From Streptomyces sp. MH60 (lineage in GTDB: Bacteria > Actinomycetota > Actinomycetes > Streptomycetales > Streptomycetaceae), in assembly GCF_002939385.1 (NCBI RefSeq), contig NZ_MULI01000004.1:1-64000 (forward strand): a DNA stretch of 64,000 nt. The letters run 5' to 3'. The notes under the pieces are model-generated. The model saw nothing but the letters and a program-made list of their open reading frames with translations. It was not told where the DNA came from and made no database searches. Made by a program: the position numbers and the translations under genes. This document shows, one piece after another, positions 46,771 to 54,792 of the stretch. The first letter of the stretch is position 1, and each line of letters opens with the position of its first letter.

Positions 46771-48531
46771 TCAGCCGCTCTCCCGCCAGCGGTTGGTGAC
46801 CGGCAGGCGGCGGTCCTTGCCGAAGCCCTTGGACGAGATCTTGGTGCCCGGCGGGTACTGCCGCCGCTTGTACTCCGCGGTGTCGACCATGCGCAGCGTC
46901 CGCGTCACCAGCTCCCGGTCGTACCCGGCGGCCACGATCTCGTCCGCGCCGCGGTCCCCGTCGACGTACAGGGCGAGGATCGCGTCCAGCACCGGGTAGT
47001 CCGGCAGCGAGTCGGTGTCGACCTGGCCCGGGCGCAGCTCCGCGCTCGGCGGCTTGGTGATCGAGTGCTCGGGGATGGGCGGGGTCTGTCCCCGGGCGGC
47101 CGCCGCGCGGTTGCGCCACTCGGCGAGACGGAAGACCGACGTCTTGTACACGTCCTTGACCGGCCCGTACGCGCCCACCGAGTCGCCGTAGAGCGTCGAG
47201 TAGCCGACCGCCAGCTCCGACTTGTTGCCGGGGGCCAGGACCAGGTGGCCCTCCTGGTTGGAGAGCGCCATCAGCAGCGTCCCGCGCAGCCGGGACTGGA
47301 GGTTCTCCTCGGCCAGGCCGGTCAGCTCCAGCGCGCCCGTGTACGCGTCGAACATCGGCTCGATGGGCACGGTGCGGTAGTTCAGGCCGGTGCGCCGGGC
47401 CAGCTCGGCCGCGTCGTCCCGGGAGTGCCCGGAGGAGTACCTGGACGGCATGGAGACGCCGTACACGTGCCGGGCGCCGAGCGCGTCGCAGGCGATCGAC
47501 GCGACCAGCGCGGAGTCGATGCCGCCGGACAGCCCGATCAGCACCGAGCGGAAACCGTTCTTCCCGACGTACGCGCGCAGGCCGACGACGAGCGCCGAGT
47601 AGACCTCCTCGTCGTCGTCCAGCGGCTCGGCGTGGCCGCCGGACAGCCACGGTCCGGCGGCGGGTCCGGGCGCCGGCTGCTCGGAGAGCACCACCCGGTC
47701 GATGCGCAGTCCGTCGTCCACGACGCCCGTGGGCGGCTCCGTCTCGGCGGCGGGCAGGTCGAGGTCCAGCACCACGCAGCCCTCGGTGAACTGCGGCGCC
47801 CGGGCCAGGACCGTCCCGTCCCGGTCGACGACGATCGAGTCGCCGTCGAAGACCAGCTCGTCCTGTCCGCCGGTCATGGCGAGGTAGGCGGTGGTGCACC
47901 CGGCCTCCTGGGCCCGCTTGCCCACCAGCTCCAGCCGGGTGTCGTCCTTGTCGCGCTCGTACGGGGAGGCGTTGACGGAGAGCAGCAGCCCGGCGCGCGC
48001 CGAGCGGGCGGCCGGCACCCGGCCGCCGTCCTGCCACAGGTCCTCGCAGATGGCCAGCGCCACGTCCACGCCGCGCACCCGCACCACGGGCAGGGTGTCG
48101 CCGGGCACGAAGTAGCGGAACTCGTCGAAGACGCCGTAGTTCGGCAGGTGGTGCTTGGCGAAGCTCAGCGCCACCCGGCCGCCGTGCAGCACGGCCGCGG
48201 CGTTCTGCGGGGCGCCCGCGGGCTGGCCGTACCTCGGCTGGGCCGTCGCCGAACGGTCGAGGTAGCCGACGACCACGGGGACCCCGCCGAGGCCGTCCTC
48301 CGCCAGCCGTGCCGCGAGGGAGCGCAGGGCGGCGCGGGAGGCCTCGACGAAGGACGACCTGAGGGCCAGGTCCTCCACCGGATATCCGGTGAGCACCATC
48401 TCCGGGAACGCCACCAGGTGCGCTCCCTGCCCGGCCGCGTGCCGGGTCCAGCGCAGGACCGACTCGGCGTTGCCGTCGATGTCGCCGACGGTGGAGTCGA
48501 TCTGGTTCAGGGCGAGTCGTAGTCGAGGCAC
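46771..48531 (-). CDS. nadE: Glutamine-dependent NAD+ synthetase
   Basis: 586 residues, GTG at 48531. The N-terminal glutaminase (nitrilase-like) domain has the Glu in FPEMVLTGYP, the Lys in FAKHHLPNYGVFDE and the Cys in VALAICEDLWQDGG. The C-terminal synthetase has the ATP pyrophosphatase loop IGLSGGIDSALVAS and KPPSAELRPGQVDTDSLPDY. It makes NAD+ from nicotinate adenine dinucleotide using glutamine amide nitrogen, which fits the nitrogen-rich neighbourhood. Confidence 0.96.
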   Translation of the reverse strand: MPRLRLALNQIDSTVGDIDGNAESVLRWTRHAAGQGAHLVAFPEMVLTGYPVEDLALRSSFVEASRAALRSLAARLAEDGLGGVPVVVGYLDRSATAQPRYGQPAGAPQNAAAVLHGGRVALSFAKHHLPNYGVFDEFRYFVPGDTLPVVRVRGVDVALAICEDLWQDGGRVPAARSARAGLLLSVNASPYERDKDDTRLELVGKRAQEAGCTTAYLAMTGGQDELVFDGDSIVVDRDGTVLARAPQFTEGCVVLDLDLPAAETEPPTGVVDDGLRIDRVVLSEQPAPGPAAGPWLSGGHAEPLDDDEEVYSALVVGLRAYVGKNGFRSVLIGLSGGIDSALVASIACDALGARHVYGVSMPSRYSSGHSRDDAAELARRTGLNYRTVPIEPMFDAYTGALELTGLAEENLQSRLRGTLLMALSNQEGHLVLAPGNKSELAVGYSTLYGDSVGAYGPVKDVYKTSVFRLAEWRNRAAAARGQTPPIPEHSITKPPSAELRPGQVDTDSLPDYPVLDAILALYVDGDRGADEIVAAGYDRELVTRTLRMVDTAEYKRRQYPPGTKISSKGFGKDRRLPVTNRWRESG

Positions 48532-48637
48532 GCGTCCACTGTAATCGTCAGAACGACGCGATGGGGCGACGGAAGTGTGACCGCGTGATGTCCGGGACCT
48601 CACACACTTCGTCTCACGGCCCCACGGCCTCACGCCC

Positions 48638-49264
48638 TCACGGCCGGGGTTTCGCCCCCCGCTCGGCCAGCAGGTCGGCCATCAGCCGGATCTCCGACTC
48701 CTGCGACTCCACCATCCCCCGGGCCAGCCGCTTCTCCACGCCGACCGTGCACCGCTCGACGCAGCCCTTCGCCATGTGGACGCCGCCCTTGTGGTGCTCG
48801 GTCATCAGCTGGAGGTAGTAGACCTCGGCCCGCTTCCCGTCCAGGGTCCCGAGCTTCTTCATCTCGGCGTCGGTGGCCATCCCGGGCATCAGCGAGCCCG
48901 CACCGGCGGAGGGCGCGTCGCCCATGCCCATCCAGGCCATCGGCGGGTCCGACGACACCTTGGGCAGCTCCCACAGGTCGAGCCAGCCGATCATCATGCC
49001 GCGCTGGTTGGCCTGGGTCTGCGCGATGTCGTACGCGAGCCGCCGCACCTCCTCGTCGTCGGTGCGGTCGCGCACGATGTACGACATCTCCACGGCCTGC
49101 TGGTGGTGGACCGACATGTCCCGCGCGAACCCGGCGTCCGCGGAGTCGGCGGCCGGGACCTCGGTGCCGCCGTCGTCCCCGGCGACCGCGTAGGTGATCC
49201 CGCCGGCCGCGACGAGCACCGCGGCCGCGGCCCCCGCGACCCAGCCGGCCCGTTTCGGGGTCAC
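48638..49264 (-). CDS. DUF305 secreted/membrane-anchored protein
   Basis: 208 residues, GTG at 49264 overlapping the previous gene's TGA. An N-terminal hydrophobic segment (VAGAAAAVLVAAGGITYAVA) is the anchor or signal. DUF305 signatures appear twice: FARDMSVHHQQAVEMS and LQLMTEHHKGGVHMAKGC, ferritin-like His pairs also seen in copper-binding proteins. It is translationally coupled to the DUF3105 gene. The role is unknown, possibly metal handling outside the cell. Confidence 0.88.
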   Translation of the reverse strand: MTPKRAGWVAGAAAAVLVAAGGITYAVAGDDGGTEVPAADSADAGFARDMSVHHQQAVEMSYIVRDRTDDEEVRRLAYDIAQTQANQRGMMIGWLDLWELPKVSSDPPMAWMGMGDAPSAGAGSLMPGMATDAEMKKLGTLDGKRAEVYYLQLMTEHHKGGVHMAKGCVERCTVGVEKRLARGMVESQESEIRLMADLLAERGAKPRP

Positions 49265-49929
49265 TGGGACAGCCCGTTGGTGCACGCGGCCCCCGGCTCG
49301 GGGGTCTGCTCGCCCTGGACGAACTTCTCGAAGAACTTGTCCACGTTCGGGTCGTCGGCACCGGTCACCGTGCGCTGGTGCCCCCACGCGGACAGCACGA
49401 TCGGGTCCTTCTGCTTGTCGTCGGGGCTCATCAGCGAGTACGGCGTCTTCTTGACCTTGTCGGCCAGCTTCTCGACGTCGGCCTTGGCAGCGTCGTCGGT
49501 GTACGTCACCCAGACGGCGCCGTGCTCCAGCGAGTGCACGGCGTTCTCGTTGTTCAGCGGCTTGGTGTAGACGTCGCCGTTGCAGTTCATCCAGACCTGG
49601 TTGTGATCGCCGCCGACGGGGGGCTCGACGGGGTAGGTGACCTTCTTCGTGACGTGGTTGCGCCCCAGGTCGCCCTTCCAGGCCCGCACGCCGTCCGCGC
49701 CGGTGGCGAACTTGCCGGAGGTCTTGCCGTCGGAGGCCGTGTCGCCGGAGGAGTCGTCGGACTGCGACCGGACCAGGAAGACGCCGCCGACGACGAGACC
49801 GGCGACGACCACGGTGCTGAGCGTGATCGCGAGGATCCGGTTCCGGCGGTCGCGGGCCTCCTCGGCGCGCCGCATCTCGGCTATGCGGGCCTGTCGCGCC
49901 GTGTTGCTGCTCTTCTTGGCGGAACCCAT
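49261..49929 (-). CDS. DUF3105 membrane-anchored protein
   Basis: 222 residues. A charged N-terminus (KKSSNTARQARIAEMRRAEE) precedes one membrane helix (ILAITLSTVVVAGLVVGGVF, about residue 35-53). The outer DUF3105 domain has YPVEPPVGGDHNQVWMNC, NENAVHSLEHGAVWVTY and LSAWGHQRTV. The conserved histidines (GGDHN, SLEHG, WGHQ) suggest metal binding. It is paired with the DUF305 gene by a 4-bp overlap, an arrangement common in actinobacteria. Confidence 0.9.
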   Translation of the reverse strand: MGSAKKSSNTARQARIAEMRRAEEARDRRNRILAITLSTVVVAGLVVGGVFLVRSQSDDSSGDTASDGKTSGKFATGADGVRAWKGDLGRNHVTKKVTYPVEPPVGGDHNQVWMNCNGDVYTKPLNNENAVHSLEHGAVWVTYTDDAAKADVEKLADKVKKTPYSLMSPDDKQKDPIVLSAWGHQRTVTGADDPNVDKFFEKFVQGEQTPEPGAACTNGLSQ

Positions 49930-50218
49930 GGGGTGTTGCCCTTCTGGGAAGGAAACTGGAGACGGACGAGCGTGAGGTCCGCTGATCGTAATGGCGCGGG
50001 GCCCGTCCTTCGTAGGGCGGGCACAGGATCCGTCCCGGCCGGATCCCCGGAATGGCCCGATCGAACAGGTGGCCTCTACGCTGCGGTCACGGGGTGGACC
50101 GGCCGAGGAGGTCCGCAACGCGTACGTAACGGCGCTGTGGTGTGATGCTCAGGTGCCCGACCGCCTCCCGCCGTACCGGAGACAGGCGGCCTGACCAGCA
50201 AGGATGGGGAAGCGGAAG

Positions 50219-51580
50219 ATGGACAAGCAGCAGGAGTTCGTGATCCGGACGCTGGAGGAGCGCGACATCCGGTTCGTACGCCTGTGGTTCACGGACGTTC
50301 TGGGCTTCCTCAAGTCCGTCGCCGTGGCCCCGGCCGAGCTGGAGCAGGCCTTCGACGAGGGCATCGGTTTCGACGGCTCCGCGATCGAGGGCTTCGCCCG
50401 GGTCTACGAGTCCGACATGATCGCCAAGCCGGACCCGTCGACGTTCCAGGTCCTGCCGTGGCGCGCGGAGGCTCCCGGCACGGCCCGCATGTTCTGCGAC
50501 ATCCTCATGCCGGACGGCTCGCCGTCCTTCGCGGACCCGCGGTACGTCCTCAAGCGGGCCCTGGCCCGCACCTCCGACCTGGGCTTCACCTTCTACACCC
50601 ACCCGGAGATCGAGTTCTTCCTGCTGAAGGACAAGCCGGTCGACGGCTCGGTCCCGACCCCCGCCGACAACTCCGGCTACTTCGACCACACCCCGCAGAA
50701 CATCGGCATGGACTTCCGCCGCCAGGCGATCACCATGCTGGAGTCGATGGGCATCTCGGTGGAGTTCTCCCACCACGAGGGCGCCCCCGGCCAGCAGGAG
50801 ATCGACCTGCGCTACGCGGACGCGCTCTCCACGGCCGACAACGTCATGACCTTCCGCCTGGTCATGAAGCAGGTCGCGCTGGAGCAGGGCCTCCAGGCCA
50901 CCTTCATGCCGAAGCCGTTCTCGGAGTACCCGGGCTCGGGCATGCACACCCACCTCTCGCTCTTCGAGGGCGACCGCAACGCGTTCTACGAGTCCGGCGC
51001 GGAGTACCAGCTCTCCAAGGTCGGCCGCTCCTTCATCGCGGGCCTGCTCCGCCACGCCGCCGAGATCTCCGCGGTCACCAACCAGTGGGTGAACTCCTAC
51101 AAGCGCATCTGGGGCGGCACCGAGCGCACGGCGGGCGCCGGCGGCGAGGCCCCCTCCTACATCTGCTGGGGCCACAACAACCGCTCGGCCCTGGTCCGGG
51201 TGCCGATGTACAAGCCCGGCAAGACCGGCTCGGCCCGCGTCGAGGTCCGCTCCATCGACGCCGGCGCCAACCCGTACCTGACCTACGCCGTCCTGCTCGC
51301 CGCCGGCCTCAAGGGCATCGAGGAGGGCTACGAGCTCCCGCCGGGCGCCGAGGACGACGTCTGGGCCCTCTCGGACGCGGAACGCCGGGCCCTGGGCATC
51401 GAGCCCCTCCCCCAGAACCTGGGCGAGGCCCTCGCCCTGATGGAACGCAGCGACCTGGTCGCCGAGACCCTGGGCGAACACGTCTTCGACTTCTTCCTGC
51501 GGAACAAGCGCCAGGAGTGGGAGGAGTACCGGTCGCAGGTCACCGCCTTCGAGCTGCGGAAGTCGCTGCCGGTGCTGTAG
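50219..51580 (+). CDS. glnA2: Glutamine-synthetase-like gamma-glutamylpolyamine synthetase GlnA2
   Basis: 453 residues from ATG 50219 (an ATG at 50204 is possible). GSI fold: RFVRLWFTDVLGFLKSVAVA, EIEFFL, HHEGAPGQQEIDLRY, GSGMHTHLSLFEG and NRSALVRVP. At the place of the adenylylation tyrosine it reads DDVWALS, with tryptophan, so GlnE should not control it. By position and sequence it corresponds to GlnA2 (SCO2241) of S. coelicolor, shown to glutamylate polyamines rather than make glutamine. The 289-bp upstream gap shows no clear GlnR box. Confidence 0.9.
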   Translation: MDKQQEFVIRTLEERDIRFVRLWFTDVLGFLKSVAVAPAELEQAFDEGIGFDGSAIEGFARVYESDMIAKPDPSTFQVLPWRAEAPGTARMFCDILMPDGSPSFADPRYVLKRALARTSDLGFTFYTHPEIEFFLLKDKPVDGSVPTPADNSGYFDHTPQNIGMDFRRQAITMLESMGISVEFSHHEGAPGQQEIDLRYADALSTADNVMTFRLVMKQVALEQGLQATFMPKPFSEYPGSGMHTHLSLFEGDRNAFYESGAEYQLSKVGRSFIAGLLRHAAEISAVTNQWVNSYKRIWGGTERTAGAGGEAPSYICWGHNNRSALVRVPMYKPGKTGSARVEVRSIDAGANPYLTYAVLLAAGLKGIEEGYELPPGAEDDVWALSDAERRALGIEPLPQNLGEALALMERSDLVAETLGEHVFDFFLRNKRQEWEEYRSQVTAFELRKSLPVL

Positions 51581-51614
51581 GGCGGGCGTCGGCGACCCGG
51601 CGGAGCCCGGAGGC

Positions 51615-52061
51615 TCAGGCGAGGGCGGTGACCAGCAGGGCGAAGGCGGCGAGGATGACGGCAAGGCGGACGTAGTGCCAGCGCAACCAGCGCTGCGTCT
51701 GCTCCTTCCAGTCCTCGGGCCGGTTCTCGGGGGTCCACGTCTTGTTCCGGTTGTTGATCGGGACGAGCAGCAGAAGCGACATGACCACGCTGAGGATCAG
51801 CAGTCCGCCGGCGGTGACGACGAGGCCGGTGCCGTGGTGATGCCATCCGGCTGCGGCCCATATGGCGACGAGGACGACCGAGCCGATGTACCAGACCGGC
51901 ATCACGGCGCCGAGCATCCGGCCCCCGTGCGCGTGGCCGAGTTGACGGCTGTCCTCCGGGAGGGCGTTGAGGATCGGGTTCATGACGAAGGCGACGGCGA
52001 ACTCCACCCCCACCATCACTCCGACGACGACCGTGGTGATGACCTCGAGTGCGTTGAGCAT
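51615..52061 (-). CDS. DUF1772 membrane protein
   Basis: 148 residues, ATG at 52061 with GAAGGGG upstream. About four membrane segments: VITTVVVGVMVGVEFAVAFV, MPVWYIGSVVLVAIWAAAGW, GGLLILSVVMSLLLLVPI and VRLAVILAAFALLVTAL. DUF1772 has NNRNKTW between the third and fourth. The function is unknown; anthrone-oxygenase-like membership is known for the family. It is divergent from a TetR regulator and has that regulator's probable operator 18 bp upstream. Confidence 0.85.
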   Translation of the reverse strand: MLNALEVITTVVVGVMVGVEFAVAFVMNPILNALPEDSRQLGHAHGGRMLGAVMPVWYIGSVVLVAIWAAAGWHHHGTGLVVTAGGLLILSVVMSLLLLVPINNRNKTWTPENRPEDWKEQTQRWLRWHYVRLAVILAAFALLVTALA

Positions 52062-52078
52062 GGCGACCCCTTCAAAAT

Positions 52079-52091
52079 CTAGCGTTGCTAG
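52079..52091. promoter_or_regulatory. TetR-type operator 1 (DUF1772 side)
   Basis: CTAGC-GTT-GCTAG, a perfect 13-bp inverted repeat, just above the ribosome site of the DUF1772 gene. A near-identical copy lies at 52130-52142, and a further GCTAG half-site occurs at 52105. Confidence 0.8.
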
Positions 52092-52129
52092 CTGATGAGG
52101 CAAAGCTAGTACTGCCGATGCTCCGTTGT

Positions 52130-52142
52130 CTAGCGATGCTAG
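52130..52142. promoter_or_regulatory. TetR-type operator 2 (tetR side)
   Basis: CTAGC-GAT-GCTAG, the second copy of the same inverted repeat, ends 9 bp before the tetR-type start codon. The centres of the two copies are 51 bp apart. Confidence 0.8.
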
Positions 52143-52151
52143 GATCGAATC

Positions 52152-52730
52152 ATGTCGGTACAGGAACGCAAGCAGCGGGAACGGGCGGAGCGCGAGCGCC
52201 TCATCGTGGCGACGGCCCGTGAACTCGCCGAGCAGCAGGGCTGGGACGCGGTCACCACCCGTCGGCTCGCCGAGCGCATCGAGTACAGCCAGCCCGTCCT
52301 CTACAGCCACTTCCGCGGCAAGCGCGAGATCATCGGCGCCGTCGCCCTCCAGGGCGCCACCGAGATGGCCGCGGCGGTGCGGGCCGCGACCGCCGCCGCC
52401 GACGGCCCGCGCGCCCGGGTGTACGCCCTCGCCCGCGCCTACCTGGCCTTCGCCGAACGCAACCCGGCCGTCTACGACGCCATCTTCCAACTCGACGGCG
52501 GGCTGGCGTACGCACAGGAAGACACTCCGGAACCGCTCAAGGACGCCTTCGCCGCGCTGCTGGAGTGCCTCGGAGAGGTCGCCGGGAGCGGCATCGAACT
52601 CGGGCTGTTCACCGAGGTGTTCTGGGCGTCCCTGCACGGGGTGGCGACCCTGACCCGGTCGGGACGGCTGCCGCCGGAGTACACCGAACAGCGGGTGGAA
52701 CTGCTCGTGGACCGACTCGCCGTGGTCTGA
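52152..52730 (+). CDS. TetR family transcriptional regulator
   Basis: 192 residues. The helix-turn-helix region is WDAVTTRRLAERIEYSQPVL followed by YSHFRGKREIIGAVALQGA, standard for TetR. The C-terminal ligand domain belongs to the WHG-type (FWASLHGVATLTRSGRLPPE). It is divergent from the DUF1772 gene and presumably binds the two CTAGC palindromes between them. The ligand is unknown. Confidence 0.92.
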   Translation: MSVQERKQRERAERERLIVATARELAEQQGWDAVTTRRLAERIEYSQPVLYSHFRGKREIIGAVALQGATEMAAAVRAATAAADGPRARVYALARAYLAFAERNPAVYDAIFQLDGGLAYAQEDTPEPLKDAFAALLECLGEVAGSGIELGLFTEVFWASLHGVATLTRSGRLPPEYTEQRVELLVDRLAVV

Positions 52731-53131
52731 CCCGTGCCGCTGGGCGCCGATGTGTCACACCCCTCGCGCCGGAACGCGGCCCTGGATCGGTCCCGGAAAA
52801 CCCGGGAATCTCCACAGCGTCCATCGCTCGGCCGCACGGTCGGGACATGGTGTGGGCCCTCCGGGCAGGCTGCGCGTGTCGCGGCGCCGAAGAGCCCCGT
52901 GCCCCGGGGGATGACGTGAAGATCCGACCGCTTTCCCTGACCGCATTCACACACCGGTGAATCCGGCGACGCCGGGCGGCGGCGGTCAACGGCTCGTCGA
53001 TGGTGGGCCGTTCACCCCCGTGCTTTGATCGGTGCGCGGCACGCCGGCGGCCCGTCCGGAGGCCCCGAACTCCGGAGGCCGGGCCTGCGCACCGCACCGC
53101 TCCCCTTCCCCACGAAAGGAACAGACCTGCC
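52731..53131. other. 401-bp intergenic region before the peptide gene
   Basis: No coding frame here looks real. The only structure seen is TCCGGAG/CTCCGGA (about 53056-53077), a small inverted repeat inside two copies of CCGGAGGCC, shortly before the peptide gene. The region presumably holds that gene's promoter. Nothing else is supported. Confidence 0.4.
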
Positions 53132-53350
53132 ATGAACACTGTCCCCCGGGTCGACACGGCCGAGATCTCCGACGCGGCCCTTGACCAGGTCTCCGGCGGT
53201 CTCGCCATCAGCACGGCCCTGATAGCGGGCGACGGCGCGCTCGGTGCCGGCCTGTACGCGGAGGCCGGCGCGTTCTCCCTCACCACCGGCCTCGGCGCCT
53301 CGGCACCCTTCGGCGGCGCGGCGGCCCACGCCCACACGACGAGCGTCTGA
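53132..53350 (+). CDS. RiPP-like precursor peptide with double-glycine leader
   Basis: 72 residues, ATG at 53132, AAGGA 11 bases upstream. The first 23 residues, MNTVPRVDTAEISDAALDQV plus SGG, match the leader pattern E-(I/L)-S-D-x-x-L-D-x-V-(S/A)-G-G of double-glycine-type lanthipeptide/bacteriocin precursors. The remaining 49 residues are rich in Ala and Gly with four Ser and five Thr but no Cys (LAISTALIAGDGALGAGLY ... HAHTTSV), so no lanthionine rings could form. No LanM, peptidase or ABC transporter gene is adjacent. It is convergent with an MFS exporter 100 bp away. The peptide is probably real; its role is unknown. Confidence 0.65.
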   Translation: MNTVPRVDTAEISDAALDQVSGGLAISTALIAGDGALGAGLYAEAGAFSLTTGLGASAPFGGAAAHAHTTSV

Positions 53351-53450
53351 CCGCAGCCCCGCACCACCCCCGGCCCCGGACCAGCGCGCCCGGGGCCCGG
53401 GGCCCGGCAGGGCCCGCCGAGCCGCGCTGCCCGGCCCGTGCCGGGCGCCC

Positions 53451-54677
53451 TCAGCGCCGTACCGACTCCACCGCCTCCGGTACGTGTCCCGCGACCACAC
53501 GTTCCCGTGCGGGCACCGCGCCGGGGACGGTACGACGGCGGTCCACCACCCACGCCGTGCCCGCGACCGCGAGGCCGAGGACCGCCAGGGCCGCGCCCGC
53601 CGTCGCCGGGGACGTGGTACCGAGGCCCGCGGCCAGGGCGAGGCCGCCGATCCAGGCGCCGCCCGCGTTGGCCAGGTTGAAGGCGGCCTGGTTGGCGGAG
53701 GAGGCCAGGGACGGGGCCGCGGCGGCCTTCTCCATGACCATGAGCTGGAGGGGCGAGCCGGTGACGAAGGCGGCCATGCCGAGCAGGGCCACCGACGCGG
53801 CCGCCGTGACCGGCGTACGCATGAGGAGGGGGAACAACGCCAGGACGACGACGAGAGAGGCCAGGCCGCCGAAGAGGGTGCCGCGCAGGGAGTGGTCGGC
53901 GAGGCGGCCGCCCAGCAGGTTGCCCGCGGTGGCGCCGACGCCGAACAGGGCGAGCAGCAGCGTAACGCTGGTCTCGGCGAACCCGGCGGCGTCGGTCAGC
54001 ATCGGCGTGATGTAGCTGTACGCCGCGAAGAGCGCGCCGAAGCCCGCGACCGTCGTGCCCAGCGCCAGCCAGACGGGCAGGGAGCGCAGGGCGGCCAGTT
54101 CGCCGCGCAGGCCCGTGGCGGGGGCGGGGGCGCTGTCGCGCGGGATCAGCAGGGCCAGCGCCGCTATCGCCGCCACGCCGATCGCGCTCACGCCGAGGAA
54201 GGTGGCCCGCCAGCCGAGCTGCTGGCCCATGGCCGTGGCGGCGGGGACGCCGACGATGTTGGCGACGGTGAGGCCGAGGAACATCAGCGAGACGGAGCGG
54301 GCCTTGCGTTCCGGCGCGACCATGCCGGTGGCGACGACCGCGCCGACGCCGAAGAAGGCGCCGTGCGGCAGGCCGCTGACGAAGCGGGCGGCCAGCAGGG
54401 AGATCTCGCCGGGGGCGACGGCCGACAGGGCGTTGCCCACCACGAACAGCGCCATGAGGGCGATCAGGACGGCACGGCGGGACATCCGGGTCGTCGCCGC
54501 CGCGAGCAGCGGGGCGCCGATGACGACGCCCAGCGCGTAGGCGGAGACGAGGTGTCCGGCGGTGGGGAGGGAGATGTTCAGGTCGTCCGCGACGTCGGGC
54601 AGCAGGCCCATCATCACGAACTCGGTGGTACCGATGCCGAAGGCGCCCACGGCAAGGGCGAGCAGGGCCAGGGGCAT
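53451..54677 (-). CDS. MFS drug/sugar efflux transporter (DHA1, AraJ/Cmx-like)
   Basis: 408 residues with twelve membrane segments. Starts PLALLALAVGAFGIGTTEFV, the N-terminal signature of the DHA1 arabinose-efflux/chloramphenicol-resistance branch (GTTEFVMMGLLP). LVSAYALGVVIGAP and FVSGLPHGAFFGVG follow. It exports small molecules from the cytoplasm; substrate unknown. It is convergent with the peptide gene at 53132, but MFS proteins do not usually mature leader peptides. Confidence 0.9.
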   Translation of the reverse strand: MPLALLALAVGAFGIGTTEFVMMGLLPDVADDLNISLPTAGHLVSAYALGVVIGAPLLAAATTRMSRRAVLIALMALFVVGNALSAVAPGEISLLAARFVSGLPHGAFFGVGAVVATGMVAPERKARSVSLMFLGLTVANIVGVPAATAMGQQLGWRATFLGVSAIGVAAIAALALLIPRDSAPAPATGLRGELAALRSLPVWLALGTTVAGFGALFAAYSYITPMLTDAAGFAETSVTLLLALFGVGATAGNLLGGRLADHSLRGTLFGGLASLVVVLALFPLLMRTPVTAAASVALLGMAAFVTGSPLQLMVMEKAAAAPSLASSANQAAFNLANAGGAWIGGLALAAGLGTTSPATAGAALAVLGLAVAGTAWVVDRRRTVPGAVPARERVVAGHVPEAVESVRR

Positions 54678-54792
54678 GAAGGGTCTCGCCTTTCGAGAGC
54701 GGGGTCCGTACGGGAGGACGGGGCACAGGGGGACGACTGTATGTTCCCGTACGGAACAAAGACTCTCAGGGCGGGTATTCCGCAGACGAATT

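Noticed and set aside
49930..50218. GlnR site upstream of glnA2
   Set aside because: No pair of GTnAC and GAAAC pentamers with 6-base spacing could be found in the 289-bp gap.
53132..54677. Peptide plus MFS transporter as a complete lantibiotic cluster
   Set aside because: No modification enzyme or leader peptidase is present and the peptide has no cysteine, so only a solo precursor is supported.
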